This document shows, piece after piece, positions 8,869-18,645 of a stretch of 64,000 bases of DNA. The notes under the pieces were generated by a model. The model saw only the letters and a program-made list of their open reading frames with translations, was not told the DNA's origin and did not search any database. This DNA comes from Schauerella aestuarii. GTDB taxonomy: Bacteria > Pseudomonadota > Gammaproteobacteria > Burkholderiales > Burkholderiaceae_B. Location of the stretch: contig NZ_SIZW01000041.1 of NCBI RefSeq assembly GCF_009866805.1, positions 124,001 through 188,000 of the forward strand. Reading direction: 5' to 3'. A program made the position numbers and the translations under genes. Each line of letters starts with the position of its first letter. Positions within the stretch are counted from its first letter, which is position 1.

Positions 8869-10221
8869 ATGACCGCCGTTTCCACCCCCTCAGATTCCGC
8901 AGCGCCCGTCGTTGTGGACATGCAAGTCATCCCCGTTGCCGGCCACGACAGCATGCTGCTCAATCTGAGCGGCGCGCATGGTCCGTTCTTCACGCGCAAT
9001 ATCGTCATACTGAAAGACAGCGCAGGCCATACCGGCGTGGGTGAGGTACCCGGAGGCGAAGCGATCCGCACCACGCTCGAGCAGGCGCGCGATCTGATCC
9101 TCAATCAATCGATCGGTGCTTACCAACGCCTGCTGCATCGCGTACGTACGCGCTTTGCCGATCGCGATACGGCGGGGCGCGGCAATCAGACCTTCGATCT
9201 GCGCACGACCGTGCATGTGGTGACCGCGCTGGAATCGGCTTTGCTCGATCTGCTGGGTCAGCATCTGGGCGTGACGGTGGCCGAACTGCTGGGCGAAGGC
9301 CAGCAGCGCGATGCCGTCGAAATGCTGGGCTATCTGTTTTACGTGGGCGACCGCCGCGCGACCGATCTGGCTTACCGCAGCGAAGACGATGCCGATTCGG
9401 ATTGGTTTCGCCTCCGCCACGAGAAAGCGCTGACGCCGGACGCGATCGTTGCCTTGGCGCATGCCGCACGCGAACGTTACGGCTTCAACGACTTCAAGCT
9501 CAAGGGCGGCGTGTTGCGAGGCGAGGAAGAGATCGATGCGATCCATGCCCTGCATGATGCGTTCCCCGATGCCCGTATCACGCTCGATCCCAATGGCGGC
9601 TGGTTGCTCAAGGATGCGATCCGCCTGTGCAAGGATATGGGCGGCATCATGGCGTATGCCGAAGATCCCTGCGGCGCGGAAGGCGGATACTCGGGACGCG
9701 AGGTGATGGCCGAATTCCGGCGCGCCACGGGGCTGCCGACGGCCACCAATATGATTGCCACCGATTGGCGCCAGATGGGCCACGCCATCACGCTGCAGTC
9801 GGTCGATATCCCACTGGCCGATCCGCATTTCTGGACGATGCAAGGCTCGGTGCGCGTGGCGCAGATGTGCCACGACTGGGGGCTGACCTGGGGGTCGCAT
9901 TCGAACAATCACTTCGACATTTCGCTGGCCATGTTCACGCAGGTGGCCGCTGCGGCACCCGGCAAGATCACGGCAATCGACACGCACTGGATCTGGCAGG
10001 ATGGACAACGCCTCACGCAGAATCCGCTGAAGATCGAAGGCGGCATGGTGCAGGTGCCCAAGCGCGCTGGCCTGGGTGTGGACATCGACATGGATCAGCT
10101 CGAGCGAGCGCATCGCCTGTATCTCGAACACGGCCTGGGCGCGCGCGACGATGCGGTCGCGATGCAGTACCTGGTGCCCAACTGGACCTTCGACAACAAG
10201 CGTCCTTGCCTGGTGCGCTGA
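8869..10221 (+). CDS. gudD: D-glucarate dehydratase
   Basis: 450-residue member of the enolase superfamily that dehydrates D-glucarate (and usually L-idarate) to 5-keto-4-deoxy-D-glucarate in the cytoplasm. Visible active-site features are the KxK motif (K210, K212 in FKLKGG), the metal ligands D240 (LDPNGGW) and E265/D266 (AEDPCG), N294 (TNMIATDW), and the His region SHSNNHFD (H344, H348). Length matches the E. coli enzyme. It starts 61 bases after the Bug gene, probably as one transcript under the LacI operator. The next steps (KdgD or GarL, semialdehyde dehydrogenase) are not adjacent. The stop converges on aapP with six bases between. Confidence 0.95.
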   Translation: MTAVSTPSDSAAPVVVDMQVIPVAGHDSMLLNLSGAHGPFFTRNIVILKDSAGHTGVGEVPGGEAIRTTLEQARDLILNQSIGAYQRLLHRVRTRFADRDTAGRGNQTFDLRTTVHVVTALESALLDLLGQHLGVTVAELLGEGQQRDAVEMLGYLFYVGDRRATDLAYRSEDDADSDWFRLRHEKALTPDAIVALAHAARERYGFNDFKLKGGVLRGEEEIDAIHALHDAFPDARITLDPNGGWLLKDAIRLCKDMGGIMAYAEDPCGAEGGYSGREVMAEFRRATGLPTATNMIATDWRQMGHAITLQSVDIPLADPHFWTMQGSVRVAQMCHDWGLTWGSHSNNHFDISLAMFTQVAAAAPGKITAIDTHWIWQDGQRLTQNPLKIEGGMVQVPKRAGLGVDIDMDQLERAHRLYLEHGLGARDDAVAMQYLVPNWTFDNKRPCLVR

Positions 10222-10227
10222 CCGCGG

Positions 10228-10977
10228 TCAGTGCACGATCTGACTCAGGAACGCCCGCGTGCGCGCATGCTGCGGGCGATCGAAGAAGGCGTCGGGCGTG
10301 TTGGTCTCGATGATGCGGCCGCGCTCCATGAACACCACGCGATCCGCTACCCGCCGCGCAAAGCCCATCTCATGCGTCACGCAAAGCATCGTCATGCCGT
10401 CCTGAGCCAGGCTCGCCATCGTATCGAGCACTTCTTTCACCATCTCGGGATCGAGTGCCGAGGTCGGCTCATCGAACAGCATGATGCGCGGCGTCATGCA
10501 CAACGACCGTGCAATGGCCACGCGTTGCTGCTGTCCACCCGATAGCTGCCCCGGAAATTTGTGCGCCTGTTCGGGGATCCGTACCCGCTCCAGAAACTGC
10601 ATGGCGAGTGCCTCGGCATCGGCACGCGATTGCTTGCGCACCCACATCGGCGCCAGTGTGCAGTTCTCGAGTACGGTGAGGTGGGGAAACAGATTGAAGT
10701 GCTGGAACACCATGCCGGCGTCGCTGCGCACCTGATCGATATTGCGCAGGTCGTCTGTAAGGTCCACGCCATTGACCACGATGCTGCCTTGTTCGTGACG
10801 TTCCAGGCGGTTGACGCAGCGGATCAACGTCGACTTGCCGGACCCCGATGGCCCACAGATCACCAGGCGTTCGCCATCCTTGACGGTGAGATTGATGTCG
10901 TCCAGCGCATGAAAGTCGCCGTACCACTTGTGCATGCCGGCGATCGCTACGGCGGCGCTCGGTTGAGGGGCATTCAT
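10228..10977 (-). CDS. aapP: General amino-acid ABC transporter ATP-binding protein
   Basis: 249-residue ATPase of the polar amino-acid transporter class (GlnQ/AapP). Walker A is GPSGSGKST (residues 42-50), the ABC signature is LSGGQQQR and Walker B is [12 protein letters not shown], with the switch His in CVTHEMGF. Last gene of a leftward aapJQMP operon, 42 bases after the second permease. It energises uptake of a broad range of L-amino acids from the periplasm, if the operon behaves like the Rhizobium Aap system. Confidence 0.93.
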   Translation of the reverse strand: MNAPQPSAAVAIAGMHKWYGDFHALDDINLTVKDGERLVICGPSGSGKSTLIRCVNRLERHEQGSIVVNGVDLTDDLRNIDQVRSDAGMVFQHFNLFPHLTVLENCTLAPMWVRKQSRADAEALAMQFLERVRIPEQAHKFPGQLSGGQQQRVAIARSLCMTPRIMLFDEPTSALDPEMVKEVLDTMASLAQDGMTMLCVTHEMGFARRVADRVVFMERGRIIETNTPDAFFDRPQHARTRAFLSQIVH

Positions 10978-11019
10978 CGATGATTCTCTTTGCGAAATGA
11001 AGTGTGAAACGCCGGCCGC

Positions 11020-12132
11020 TCAGCGCGCCGCGGTGCGTTGATATTTGCGTTCGAGCCACATGGCATAGCGCGAGAGGCTGAAGCAGATGGCGAAGTAGAT
11101 GCCGGCGATGAACAGGTAGGTTTCAACATAGGGCGTGGGCCAGGCCGGATCGGTAAGCGCCACGCGCCCCGAACTCAACAGATCGAACAGGCCCACGATC
11201 AGCACCAGACTGGTGTTCTTGATCATGACGATGGCGGTATTGGTAAGCGGGGCAATCACGGCGCGCACGGCCTGCGGCAGCACCACCAGACGGGTCATCT
11301 GCCACCACGTCAACCCCAGCGCACGCGACGCCTCGCCTTGCCCCTGTGGGATGGCCTGGAGCCCGCCACGGATCACCTCCGCCAGATAAGCCGCGGAGAA
11401 CACCGTGAGGGCAGCGCCCGCGCGCAGCAGGCTGTCGATCGACATGCCTGCCGGGAGCATGATCGGCAGCAGGATCGACGCGATGAAGAGCAGACTGACG
11501 AGCGGCAGTCCGCGAATCAATTCGATGAGCGCGATCGAGAGCATGCGTGCCACGGGAAGCTCGGAGCGCCGCCCCAGGGCAAGCACGATGGCGAACGGAA
11601 AGCCCAGCCCCAGCGCGCATACGGCCAGCAGGAGGGTAACGGGCAGGCCGCCCCACGATGCCGTGGGCACCGCTTCCAACCCCAGCATGCCGCCGCGCAT
11701 GAGCAGCACTGCGCCCACCATCGCAACGATCCACACCACGCCGAGTGTGCGGCCCCAGAAGCGGGGCGGCAGGCTGCCTGCGCTCAATGCCAGCAGCATC
11801 ACGCACACCACGGCAGGGCGCCATTGCTGTGCGGGCGGGTAGATGCCGAACAGGATCTGCCGCATCTTCTCGCCAAGGAACGCCCAGCAGGCGCCGCCGG
11901 CCGCACGGCACGCGCCGCCATCGGCCCCCGGCCACACGCTCTGGATGAATGCCCAATCGATGACGTGCTTGGCGGCATACACCAGAATCGCCAGCGTGAC
12001 GACGGTGGCCAGCGCACTGATCGCATCGCCGAACAGACGCGACATGACCTGCGACCGCTCGGCAGGCGGCGCGATCGCCACGGCTTCGGCGGGCAACGCC
12101 AGGGTGGGTGCGGGTGGAGTGAGCGTATTCAT
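11020..12132 (-). CDS. aapM: General amino-acid ABC transporter permease AapM
   Basis: 370-residue inner-membrane permease when started at the ATG complementary to 12130-12132 (MNTLTPPAPTLAL); the longer open frame upstream is the antiparallel shadow of AapQ. Transmembrane segments surround the EAA loop EVIRGGLQAIPQGQGEASR, which contacts the ATPase. The extended N-terminal half before the core domain is usual for AapQ/AapM-type subunits. Its start overlaps the AapQ stop by one base (TGATG), consistent with translational coupling. Confidence 0.92.
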   Translation of the reverse strand: MNTLTPPAPTLALPAEAVAIAPPAERSQVMSRLFGDAISALATVVTLAILVYAAKHVIDWAFIQSVWPGADGGACRAAGGACWAFLGEKMRQILFGIYPPAQQWRPAVVCVMLLALSAGSLPPRFWGRTLGVVWIVAMVGAVLLMRGGMLGLEAVPTASWGGLPVTLLLAVCALGLGFPFAIVLALGRRSELPVARMLSIALIELIRGLPLVSLLFIASILLPIMLPAGMSIDSLLRAGAALTVFSAAYLAEVIRGGLQAIPQGQGEASRALGLTWWQMTRLVVLPQAVRAVIAPLTNTAIVMIKNTSLVLIVGLFDLLSSGRVALTDPAWPTPYVETYLFIAGIYFAICFSLSRYAMWLERKYQRTAAR

Positions 12133-13286
12133 CAACGTTGCACCAGGCTGATACGACGGTTGTAGGCATTCATGAAGAGCGATACCGAGAGGCTGATCGT
12201 CAGGAACACGGCCATCAGCACCACGATGCCCTCGATCGCCTGTCCCGTTTGATTGATCGTGGTGGCGACCACGAAGGCGAGATCGGGATAGCCCACGGCA
12301 AGCGCCAGCGTGGTGTTCTTGATGATCGATAGATACTGGCTGGTCATCGGCGGCACGATGATGCGCAGGGCTTGCGGCAGAATCAATAGCCGCATGATGT
12401 GCCAGGGCCGCAGTCCCAGCGATCGTCCGGCTTCCCACTGTCCGCGGCCGACGGCTTCGATGCCGCCGCGGATGATCTCGCCGGTGAAGGCGGCCGAGTA
12501 CAGCACGAGGCCGATCAGCAGCGCCGAGAATTCCGGCGTGAATGCCATGCCGCCCGTGAAGTTGAGGCCGCGCAGGTAAGGCAGCTCCCATGAGGCGACC
12601 GCACGACCCGACAACAGGACGGCGGTGATGGCGACGGCCGCCATTGCGATGGCGATCGACACCATGGGAAGACGCGTCTTCCAGTGCTTGCGGATCACGG
12701 GCTTCGCCAGCATCACCGCCAATACGAAGAGCAGCGCTGCACACACCACACCCCAGAACAGGGTGCTATTGCCGGCCACGGCCAGTTTGGGAAACATGAA
12801 ACCGCGGATCGACAGGAATACGCCGGGCAGGGGTTGATAAGCCTGGCGCGCCGAGGGCAGGTTGACCGTGACCATGCCGTACCAGAACAGCAGTTGCACC
12901 ACGAGCGGCGTATTGCGAATGACCTCGACGTAGGTGGCGGCAATCGCGGTGATGAGCGGATGCGTACTGCGGCGGGCCAGGGCGAGGGCGAAGCCCAGTA
13001 CCGTGCTTGCCGCGATCACGAGCACGGAGATGAATACCGTGTTGACGATTCCCACCACAAACGCATGGCCGAAGGTATCGGTGGTCTGGTAGGCAAGCAG
13101 ACTTTCCGAGATCGGAAACCGTGCGGCCTGATCCATAAAGTCGAAGCCGACGGTGATGCCGCGGCGCATCAGGTTTTCACGCGCGTTCAACACCAGCCAC
13201 ACAATGCCGCCGACGGCGCCGCACGCCAGCAAGCCTTGCAGCCACCACGCACGCACCCGGCTATCGAACCACAGTGCTCTGAACAT
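12132..13286 (-). CDS. aapQ: General amino-acid ABC transporter permease AapQ
   Basis: 384-residue permease with AapQ features: the N-terminal helix, the RGITVGFDFM stretch, YVEVIRNTPLVVQLLFWYG in the core domain, and the EAA loop EIIRGGIEAVGRGQWEAGRS. It forms a heterodimer with AapM. It starts 31 bases downstream of the aapJ stop on the same strand and overlaps aapM by one base. Confidence 0.93.
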   Translation of the reverse strand: MFRALWFDSRVRAWWLQGLLACGAVGGIVWLVLNARENLMRRGITVGFDFMDQAARFPISESLLAYQTTDTFGHAFVVGIVNTVFISVLVIAASTVLGFALALARRSTHPLITAIAATYVEVIRNTPLVVQLLFWYGMVTVNLPSARQAYQPLPGVFLSIRGFMFPKLAVAGNSTLFWGVVCAALLFVLAVMLAKPVIRKHWKTRLPMVSIAIAMAAVAITAVLLSGRAVASWELPYLRGLNFTGGMAFTPEFSALLIGLVLYSAAFTGEIIRGGIEAVGRGQWEAGRSLGLRPWHIMRLLILPQALRIIVPPMTSQYLSIIKNTTLALAVGYPDLAFVVATTINQTGQAIEGIVVLMAVFLTISLSVSLFMNAYNRRISLVQR

Positions 13287-13317
13287 AAGCTATCCCACTG
13301 CCCTTCTCAGGCGTCGA

Positions 13318-14388
13318 TCAGTTGAAGACGTACGGGTACATCAAGCCGCCGTTGCGATAGAGCCGGTTCATGCCACGCTCGAGCTTGAGCGGGCTGTTCA
13401 TGCCGACGGTGCGTTCATAGATTTCGCCGTAGTTGCCCAGTTGCTTGACGATGTTGTACGCCCAGCGTTCGTCCAATCCGAGCGCCTTGCCGTTGCCGGC
13501 CTCCACGCCGAGAAAGCGGGCGATACGCGGATCGTCCGACTTCAGCATTTGATCGACGTTGGCCTGCGTGATGCCCATGTCTTCGGCGGCAATGGTGGCC
13601 TGAATCGCGTATTTCACGATATCGAACCATTGCTCATCGCCATGCCGCACCGATGGCGTGAGCGCCTCGCTGTTGCCGCTGGCCGGAAAGATGATGTAGT
13701 CGTCGGGCTTTTGCGCCTGGCTGGCGCGCACCGAAGCGAGCGCCGAGGCATCGGTCATGAGGGCATCGCAGCGGCCTGAAAAGAAGGCCTGGCGCGATGC
13801 CGCCACGTTGTCGAACACCACGGGTTTCAGATCCAGCTTGAACTTGCGCGACAGGTCGGCCACGGTGACTTCGTTGGTCGAGCCCGTTTGCACGCAGATC
13901 GACGCGCCGGTCATCTCCTTCGTCTCCTTGATCCCGAGATCGCGGCGCACCATGAAGGCGTCGTACTCGTAGTAGTTGGGATAGGTGAAGTTGATGCCAT
14001 TGGCGTCGCGGCGCAAGGTCCACGACGTGGTGCGCGGCAGCACATCGATTTGACCGGTCTGCAGCGCGGTCAGGCGTTGTTGGCCGTTGAGCGGCACGAA
14101 GCGCGCCTTGCTCTTGTCGCCCAATACGGCGATCGCGATGGCGCGGCAGGTGTCCACATCCAGCCCCTGCCATTCACCCTTTTGGTCGGGTGCCGAGAAG
14201 CCCACAGTGCTGCCCCCCGCGCCGCAAATCAGATAGCCCCGATCGCGCACTTGCTTCAAGGTGGTGCCGTCGCCCGCCGGGGTCACTTGCGCCGGCGCGG
14301 CTGTGGCTGGTGTGTCTGCGGCATGCGCGACGGTGCCGCCGATGAACGACAGGGCGCAGGCGATGACGGTGGTGTTCAGCAATTTCAT
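13318..14388 (-). CDS. aapJ: General amino-acid ABC transporter periplasmic binding protein
   Basis: 356 residues with a signal peptide (cleavage near TVAHA) and a family-3 solute-binding domain of the AapJ/BztA type. Visible signatures are LKQVRDRGYLICG, GFSAPDQKGEWQGLDVDTCR and the C-terminal RGMNRLYRNGGLMYPYVFN. The long form (about 340 residues) is typical of broad-range amino-acid receptors. First gene of the operon, with a ribosome-binding site AAGGGGAA upstream. An upstream gene for a cystathionine beta-lyase-like enzyme points the same way 163 bases away. Confidence 0.93.
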   Translation of the reverse strand: MKLLNTTVIACALSFIGGTVAHAADTPATAAPAQVTPAGDGTTLKQVRDRGYLICGAGGSTVGFSAPDQKGEWQGLDVDTCRAIAIAVLGDKSKARFVPLNGQQRLTALQTGQIDVLPRTTSWTLRRDANGINFTYPNYYEYDAFMVRRDLGIKETKEMTGASICVQTGSTNEVTVADLSRKFKLDLKPVVFDNVAASRQAFFSGRCDALMTDASALASVRASQAQKPDDYIIFPASGNSEALTPSVRHGDEQWFDIVKYAIQATIAAEDMGITQANVDQMLKSDDPRIARFLGVEAGNGKALGLDERWAYNIVKQLGNYGEIYERTVGMNSPLKLERGMNRLYRNGGLMYPYVFN

Positions 14389-14551
14389 TGGTATTCCCCT
14401 TGGATGTTCTGGTGCCGTAAATGCCGGGAACGAGGTCTCGGCAGAACGATGACTTCAAATCGCTTATTTCTAATGGCTACTTGCTGATCGATACTTGCTT
14501 GCTCACTTCCGCCGGCGCGCCGGGTGCACTGACGTCATCGTGAGCGAGCGG

Positions 14552-15733
14552 TCATGCCGTCGCGTGGTGGGCACGTTCGATGTTGCGGAAAAGCGCCTCG
14601 AGATCCTCGCGTAGGTCGTCCGGATCCTCGAGTCCGACGCTGATGCGCAAGATCGTGGTGGCCTCGTCCCAGGTGGACAAGGCGCGGTCGCGGGCAATTT
14701 CCATCGGCACGATCAGGCTGTGCGTGCCGCCCCATGAGGCGCCGATCTGAAAGACGTTCATCTGCGACAGCGCATCGGCCACGCCGGCTTCGTAACCGCG
14801 CCGCAACACCACGCTGAAGACGCCGGTGGCACCCGTGAAGTCTCGTTGCCACAACGCATGCCCGGGGCACGACGGCAGGGCCGGATGCAACACGCGCTCG
14901 GCGGCCGGTGAGTTCACCAGCGCCTGGGCAAATGCCAGGGCATGCTGTGCCATGTGACGCACACGCACGCCCATCGTTTCGAGGCCGCGCAATACCAGGA
15001 AGCAGTCATCGGGCGACACGCCGATGCCGAGCATGCGCATGGTGTCTTTCAGGCGCCGGTGATGCTCGACCGTGTTGACCGAGATCGAGCCCATCAGCAG
15101 GTCTGAGTGGCCACTGATGTATTTGGTGATGGCTTCAATCGAGAAATCCACGCCGTGCTTGAGCGGTTTGAAGTTCAGGGGCGTGGCCCAGGTGTTGTCG
15201 CACCCGACCAGTGCTCCGTGCGCATGCGCGGCAGCGGCGATCGCCGGGATGTCCTGCACTTCCATGGTGGTGGAGCCGGGCGATTCAACCCACACGAGCT
15301 TGACCGTATCGTCGATCAGATCGGCAATGCCGGCGCCGATGTTTTGGTCGTACACCCGATGGTGGATGCCGCGCGGGGCCAGATAGTTGGCGGCGAAGCC
15401 TTTGACCGGCGGGTAGGCCGAGTCCGGAATGAGGACCGTATCGCCGGCATTCAGCAGGGTCAGCAGGGTCACGGCGATCGCGGCCTGGCCCGAAGGCAGC
15501 AGCGCGGTTCGCACGCCGCCCTCGAGCGCGGTCAGCCGCGCTTCCAGCGCCCGCGTCGTGGGTGTGCCGTGCAGCCCGTAGGTAAAGCCGTCCGGACCGC
15601 GATATTTGCGTTCGAGATAAGACTTGGCATCGGGAAAGACGATGGTCGAGGCTCGGTGGGTGGGCACCGATAAGCTGGCAAAACCCTCGCTCGATACGGG
15701 CGGGTTGTTGACGCAGTGAGTGAGATCGCGCAT
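14552..15733 (-). CDS. metC: Cystathionine beta-lyase-like PLP enzyme (Cys/Met metabolism)
   Basis: 393-residue fold-type I PLP enzyme of the Cys/Met metabolism family. It shows the cofactor-binding Asp in GCDNTWATPLNF (D179), the Schiff-base Lys K204 in AITKYISGHSD, and the SGQAA phosphate-cup motif. I chose the ATG complementary to 15731-15733, preceded by AGGAGC; the open frame extends upstream but without family sequence. Bacterial MetC proteins cleave cystathionine or cysteine to pyruvate, ammonia and a thiol. A LysR regulator is divergent, and the amino-acid importer lies downstream in the same orientation, suggesting use of imported sulfur amino acids. Substrate precision is uncertain within this family. 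Confidence 0.85.
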   Translation of the reverse strand: MRDLTHCVNNPPVSSEGFASLSVPTHRASTIVFPDAKSYLERKYRGPDGFTYGLHGTPTTRALEARLTALEGGVRTALLPSGQAAIAVTLLTLLNAGDTVLIPDSAYPPVKGFAANYLAPRGIHHRVYDQNIGAGIADLIDDTVKLVWVESPGSTTMEVQDIPAIAAAAHAHGALVGCDNTWATPLNFKPLKHGVDFSIEAITKYISGHSDLLMGSISVNTVEHHRRLKDTMRMLGIGVSPDDCFLVLRGLETMGVRVRHMAQHALAFAQALVNSPAAERVLHPALPSCPGHALWQRDFTGATGVFSVVLRRGYEAGVADALSQMNVFQIGASWGGTHSLIVPMEIARDRALSTWDEATTILRISVGLEDPDDLREDLEALFRNIERAHHATA

Positions 15734-15843
15734 GAAAGCTCCTAACAGGATGGCTTCAAGCGTAGGACTCGGATCTACAAATAACAATGATGAAAACATC
15801 GAAGGCTATGCAATAAACTGATAGGTTTACGACGGGTGCAGCG

Positions 15844-16767
15844 ATGAACTTCAAGCAGATCGAAGCGTTCAGAACGGTCATGATCAGCGGCTCTGCCTCG
15901 CTGGCGGCCGATTTGCTGCAGGTTTCCCAACCAGCGATCAGCCGCAGCATCCAGGAATTGGAGAAGTCGCTGGGGTTTTCCCTATTCGACCGCATCCGGG
16001 GGCGGTTGGTGCCCACTGCCGAGGGCCAGCTCTTCTTTCGCGACGTGACGGCCTCGTTCATCGGGCTGGATCATTTGCGCGCGAGCGCCGCGCGAATCCG
16101 GGAGTTTGGGTCGGGCGAGATCCGCCTTGCGTCGCTGTCGGCGTTGGGGGCGACCTTGGTGCCCAAGGCGCTCAAGCGGTTTTTCGAACAGCATCCTGGC
16201 ACCGCCGTCACGCTGCAGATCATGACCTCATCGGCCATCCGGGATCTGGTGGCCGAAGGGCGATTCGATGTGGGGCTCGCGGCCGACGAGATCGACATCT
16301 CGGGAATCGACCATCAAACGTTCACCACGCCGGCCGCCGTCTGTGCGATTCCCGCGGCGCATCCTCTGGCGCAGCGCGCCGTGATCCGGCCGCAGGATCT
16401 CGACGGTCAGCGGTTCATCGCGCTGTCGCCTGAAGATACGGTGCGGCGTCAGCTCAATGAGGTGTGCGATCAGGCCGGGGTTCGGCCGGTGGTCGTGGTC
16501 GAGACGCCTAATTCAGCCACGGTTTGCGCCTTGGCCATGGAGGGTGTGGGCATCGGCCTGACCAATCCCTATGCCACCGATGGGTATGGCTTGCGGGGCG
16601 TGGTGTTTCGGCCTTTTGCGCCCGCGATCCATTTCAAGAGTCTGCTGATTTTCCGTCCCGATATGCGCAAGTCGCGCATCGTGCGCGATCTGGTGAAAGC
16701 CTTGATGGCGGCGCGCAACGCGCGCGCCGGGCAAGATCGTGGGCCTATCCGGGTAACACCTGACTGA
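15844..16767 (+). CDS. LysR-family regulator divergent from metC-like gene
   Basis: 307 residues. The N-terminal LysR helix-turn-helix (FKQIEAFRTVMISGSASLAA then LLQVSQPAISRSIQELE) is followed by a periplasmic-binding-like effector domain. The 110-base intergenic region shared with the metC-like gene is AT-richer than its surroundings and probably holds both promoters. Likely an activator of the divergent gene, as is usual for LysR pairs; the effector is unknown. Confidence 0.92.
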   Translation: MNFKQIEAFRTVMISGSASLAADLLQVSQPAISRSIQELEKSLGFSLFDRIRGRLVPTAEGQLFFRDVTASFIGLDHLRASAARIREFGSGEIRLASLSALGATLVPKALKRFFEQHPGTAVTLQIMTSSAIRDLVAEGRFDVGLAADEIDISGIDHQTFTTPAAVCAIPAAHPLAQRAVIRPQDLDGQRFIALSPEDTVRRQLNEVCDQAGVRPVVVVETPNSATVCALAMEGVGIGLTNPYATDGYGLRGVVFRPFAPAIHFKSLLIFRPDMRKSRIVRDLVKALMAARNARAGQDRGPIRVTPD

Positions 16768-16837
16768 TATAAACGTAACTCGGCGTTGTACAATTGGGTT
16801 GGGTGTTTGATTCGCGCCATTGCGGATCGGCAGGTAT

Positions 16838-16981
16838 ATGCGCAAGGTCGGGCCGCCGCGCGGAGTTTCGACGACTATGCCTCGCATCACCTCTACTGGC
16901 CCTCACCGCCATTCGAGCGGTTATCTCCTGCTCCAGCGCCCTTTCGCGCGCTTCAATCCCGCCTTGTGGCAGGGTCCATGA
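16838..16981 (+). CDS. Possible 47-residue small ORF upstream of small membrane protein
   Basis: ATG at 16838 opens a 47-codon frame (MRKVGPPRGVSTTMPRITST at its start, [12 protein letters not shown] at its end). It ends in TGA overlapping the ATG of the next gene by the classic ATGA arrangement at 16978-16981. Only that overlap and a weak AGG upstream argue for it; composition is unremarkable and I recognise no family. It may equally be noise or a translational leader. Confidence 0.25.
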   Translation: MRKVGPPRGVSTTMPRITSTGPHRHSSGYLLLQRPFARFNPALWQGP

Positions 16982-17295
16982 ACGTTGCTTTTTGGCTCGC
17001 ACTGGCTGGCGGCTGGCTGGTATGCATCATGGCGATCTGGTTCCTGCTTTGGCGTGCCGGACGCAGCGAGCAAGCCATGCTGCGTATTCGCCTCCAGCGC
17101 GTCACGCATCCCGGTGTGTCGATCACCGGGCAGGGCTTTTTCTTCATTCGCTACACGAAATCCCATTCGAACTGCATCGAGTACTTTGCGCATCGGCGTA
17201 TGAAGCGCCAGCGCTTGCGTGCATTGCAATTGGACGACGATGTGAACGTGCTTGAGCATGGCTCGGCGCGTTCGTTCGATTGGTTGCGTTGGTAG
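16978..17295 (+). CDS. Small hypothetical membrane protein
   Basis: 105 residues from ATG 16978. One strong transmembrane helix (residues 2-27, [20 protein letters not shown]) is followed by a basic cytoplasmic or periplasmic domain with [20 protein letters not shown] and a tail rich in Arg, His and Asp. No known family recognised. The same frame is open upstream to 16786, but that part is Arg/Pro/Ser-rich and looks non-coding. The gene sits 28 bases before nhaA on the same strand and could be co-transcribed with it. Confidence 0.5.
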   Translation: MNVAFWLALAGGWLVCIMAIWFLLWRAGRSEQAMLRIRLQRVTHPGVSITGQGFFFIRYTKSHSNCIEYFAHRRMKRQRLRALQLDDDVNVLEHGSARSFDWLRW

Positions 17296-17323
17296 CGCAA
17301 CACATCGCTTCAAAGGTTATTTC

Positions 17324-18556
17324 ATGAAGACCGAAAATTCCGGCCGTCTCTGGGCTGTGTATGGCGCCATGCGCGCGTTCGTTCAAAATCAGGCCGCGGG
17401 CGGCATCCTGCTGATGGCCGCGGCAACGCTGGCGCTGATCGTGGCCAACAGCCCGGTGGCACCGATCTACTTCGACACCTTAGCCTCGTACGTGGCCGGC
17501 CTGAGTGTGCTGCATTGGATCAACGATGCGCTGATGGCTGTGTTCTTTCTTCTCGTCGGGTTGGAGATCAAACGAGAAGTGCTGCTCGGCCAGCTCTCCA
17601 CATGGTCGCAACGCGCTCTACCTGGTTTCGCGGCGCTGGGCGGCATGGTGCTGCCGGCGCTCGTTTACCTTTCGGTCAATCTGGGTGAGGGCGGAGCGCC
17701 GATGGGATGGGCGATTCCCGCCGCCACCGACATTGCGTTTGCGTTAGGCGTGTTGTCGTTGCTCGGCCCGCGTGTGCCCGTGTCACTGAAGATCTTCCTT
17801 ACTGCATTGGCCATCATCGACGACCTTGGCGCTGTGCTGATCATTGCCGCGTTCTACACCGCCGACGTCAATTTCATCGCATTGGGTAGTGCAGCGCTGG
17901 CCGCGGCAGTGCTGGTCGGCATGAACCGCGGCGGCGTCCAGCGATTGCTGCCGTACGTACTCGTAGGTGCGCTGCTGTGGTTCTGCTTTTTGAAATCCGG
18001 TGTGCATGCCACGCTGGCCGGGGTGGTACTGGCATTGACCATTCCTTTGCGCGTACCGACGCTTCGAGAGCCCGACGCCGCACCGCTTTTGCGCTTGGAG
18101 CATGCCTTGGTGCCATGGGTCACGTTTCTCATCATTCCCATCTTTGGATTTGCGAATGCCGGCGTGTCGTTTGCCGGGATGTCGCTGGCGAGCCTGAGCG
18201 AACCGGTGCCGTTGGGTGTGGCGCTGGGCCTTTTCGTTGGCAAGCAGGTTGGCGTGTTCGGCTTTGCCATGCTTGCCATCAAGTTGCGGTTGGCGGTGAT
18301 GCCTTCCGGCGCGGGCTGGGTGCAACTCTACGGCGTTGCGCTGCTATGCGGCATCGGCTTCACGATGAGCCTGTTCATCGGCTTGCTGGCATTCAACGAT
18401 GCGCCGGCGCTGCAGGATGCCACCAAGCTCGGGGTATTGCTGGGCTCGGTGGCATCGGCGATCTGCGGCGCGCTGTTGCTGCGCTGGCGCGCTTCGGTCG
18501 CACCCGCTGATGGCCAGGCGTTGTCGCGACACCCATCGGGACCGACATCAATGTAG
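17324..18556 (+). CDS. nhaA: Na+/H+ antiporter NhaA
   Basis: 410-residue inner-membrane antiporter that exports Na+ (or Li+) in exchange for protons. The essential Asp pair is D166/D167 in [12 protein letters not shown], and the TD motif of the broken helix IV is at T135-D136 ([10 protein letters not shown]). [17 protein letters not shown] near residue 75-90 is the family signature. About 12 transmembrane helices; length is slightly above E. coli NhaA. The ATG at 17324 has AAAGG upstream; the longer frame belongs to the end of the previous gene. Its stop codon lies inside the first MarR-type operator. Confidence 0.95.
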   Translation: MKTENSGRLWAVYGAMRAFVQNQAAGGILLMAAATLALIVANSPVAPIYFDTLASYVAGLSVLHWINDALMAVFFLLVGLEIKREVLLGQLSTWSQRALPGFAALGGMVLPALVYLSVNLGEGGAPMGWAIPAATDIAFALGVLSLLGPRVPVSLKIFLTALAIIDDLGAVLIIAAFYTADVNFIALGSAALAAAVLVGMNRGGVQRLLPYVLVGALLWFCFLKSGVHATLAGVVLALTIPLRVPTLREPDAAPLLRLEHALVPWVTFLIIPIFGFANAGVSFAGMSLASLSEPVPLGVALGLFVGKQVGVFGFAMLAIKLRLAVMPSGAGWVQLYGVALLCGIGFTMSLFIGLLAFNDAPALQDATKLGVLLGSVASAICGALLLRWRASVAPADGQALSRHPSGPTSM

Positions 18557-18585
18557 TTGTTTAAATCAACGATTTGGCCTATATT
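18554..18585 (+). promoter_or_regulatory. Promoter with MarR-type operator 1 (hydrolase-ligase-lyase operon)
   Basis: The 19-bp site 18554-18572 reads TAGTTG-N7-CAACGA, one mismatch from the dyad TAGTTG-N7-CAACTA found at three other places in the window. Its left arm contains the -35 element TTGTTT (18557-18562). Exactly 17 bases on is the -10 element TATATT (18580-18585). The start codon of the alpha/beta hydrolase is 61 bases further. A bound repressor would cover the -35. Confidence 0.8.
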
Positions 18586-18645
18586 GTCTTCACATCAGAT
18601 CGGCGCCGGCGATGTCTCGGCGCCGTCCCTTGCGAGGAGACAATC

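Noticed and set aside
16745-17002. Minus-strand frame containing [14 protein letters not shown], reminiscent of a Nudix (RppH) start
   Set aside because: The Nudix box (GX5EX7REUXEEXGU) does not follow; similarity is limited to a few residues and the frame is short.
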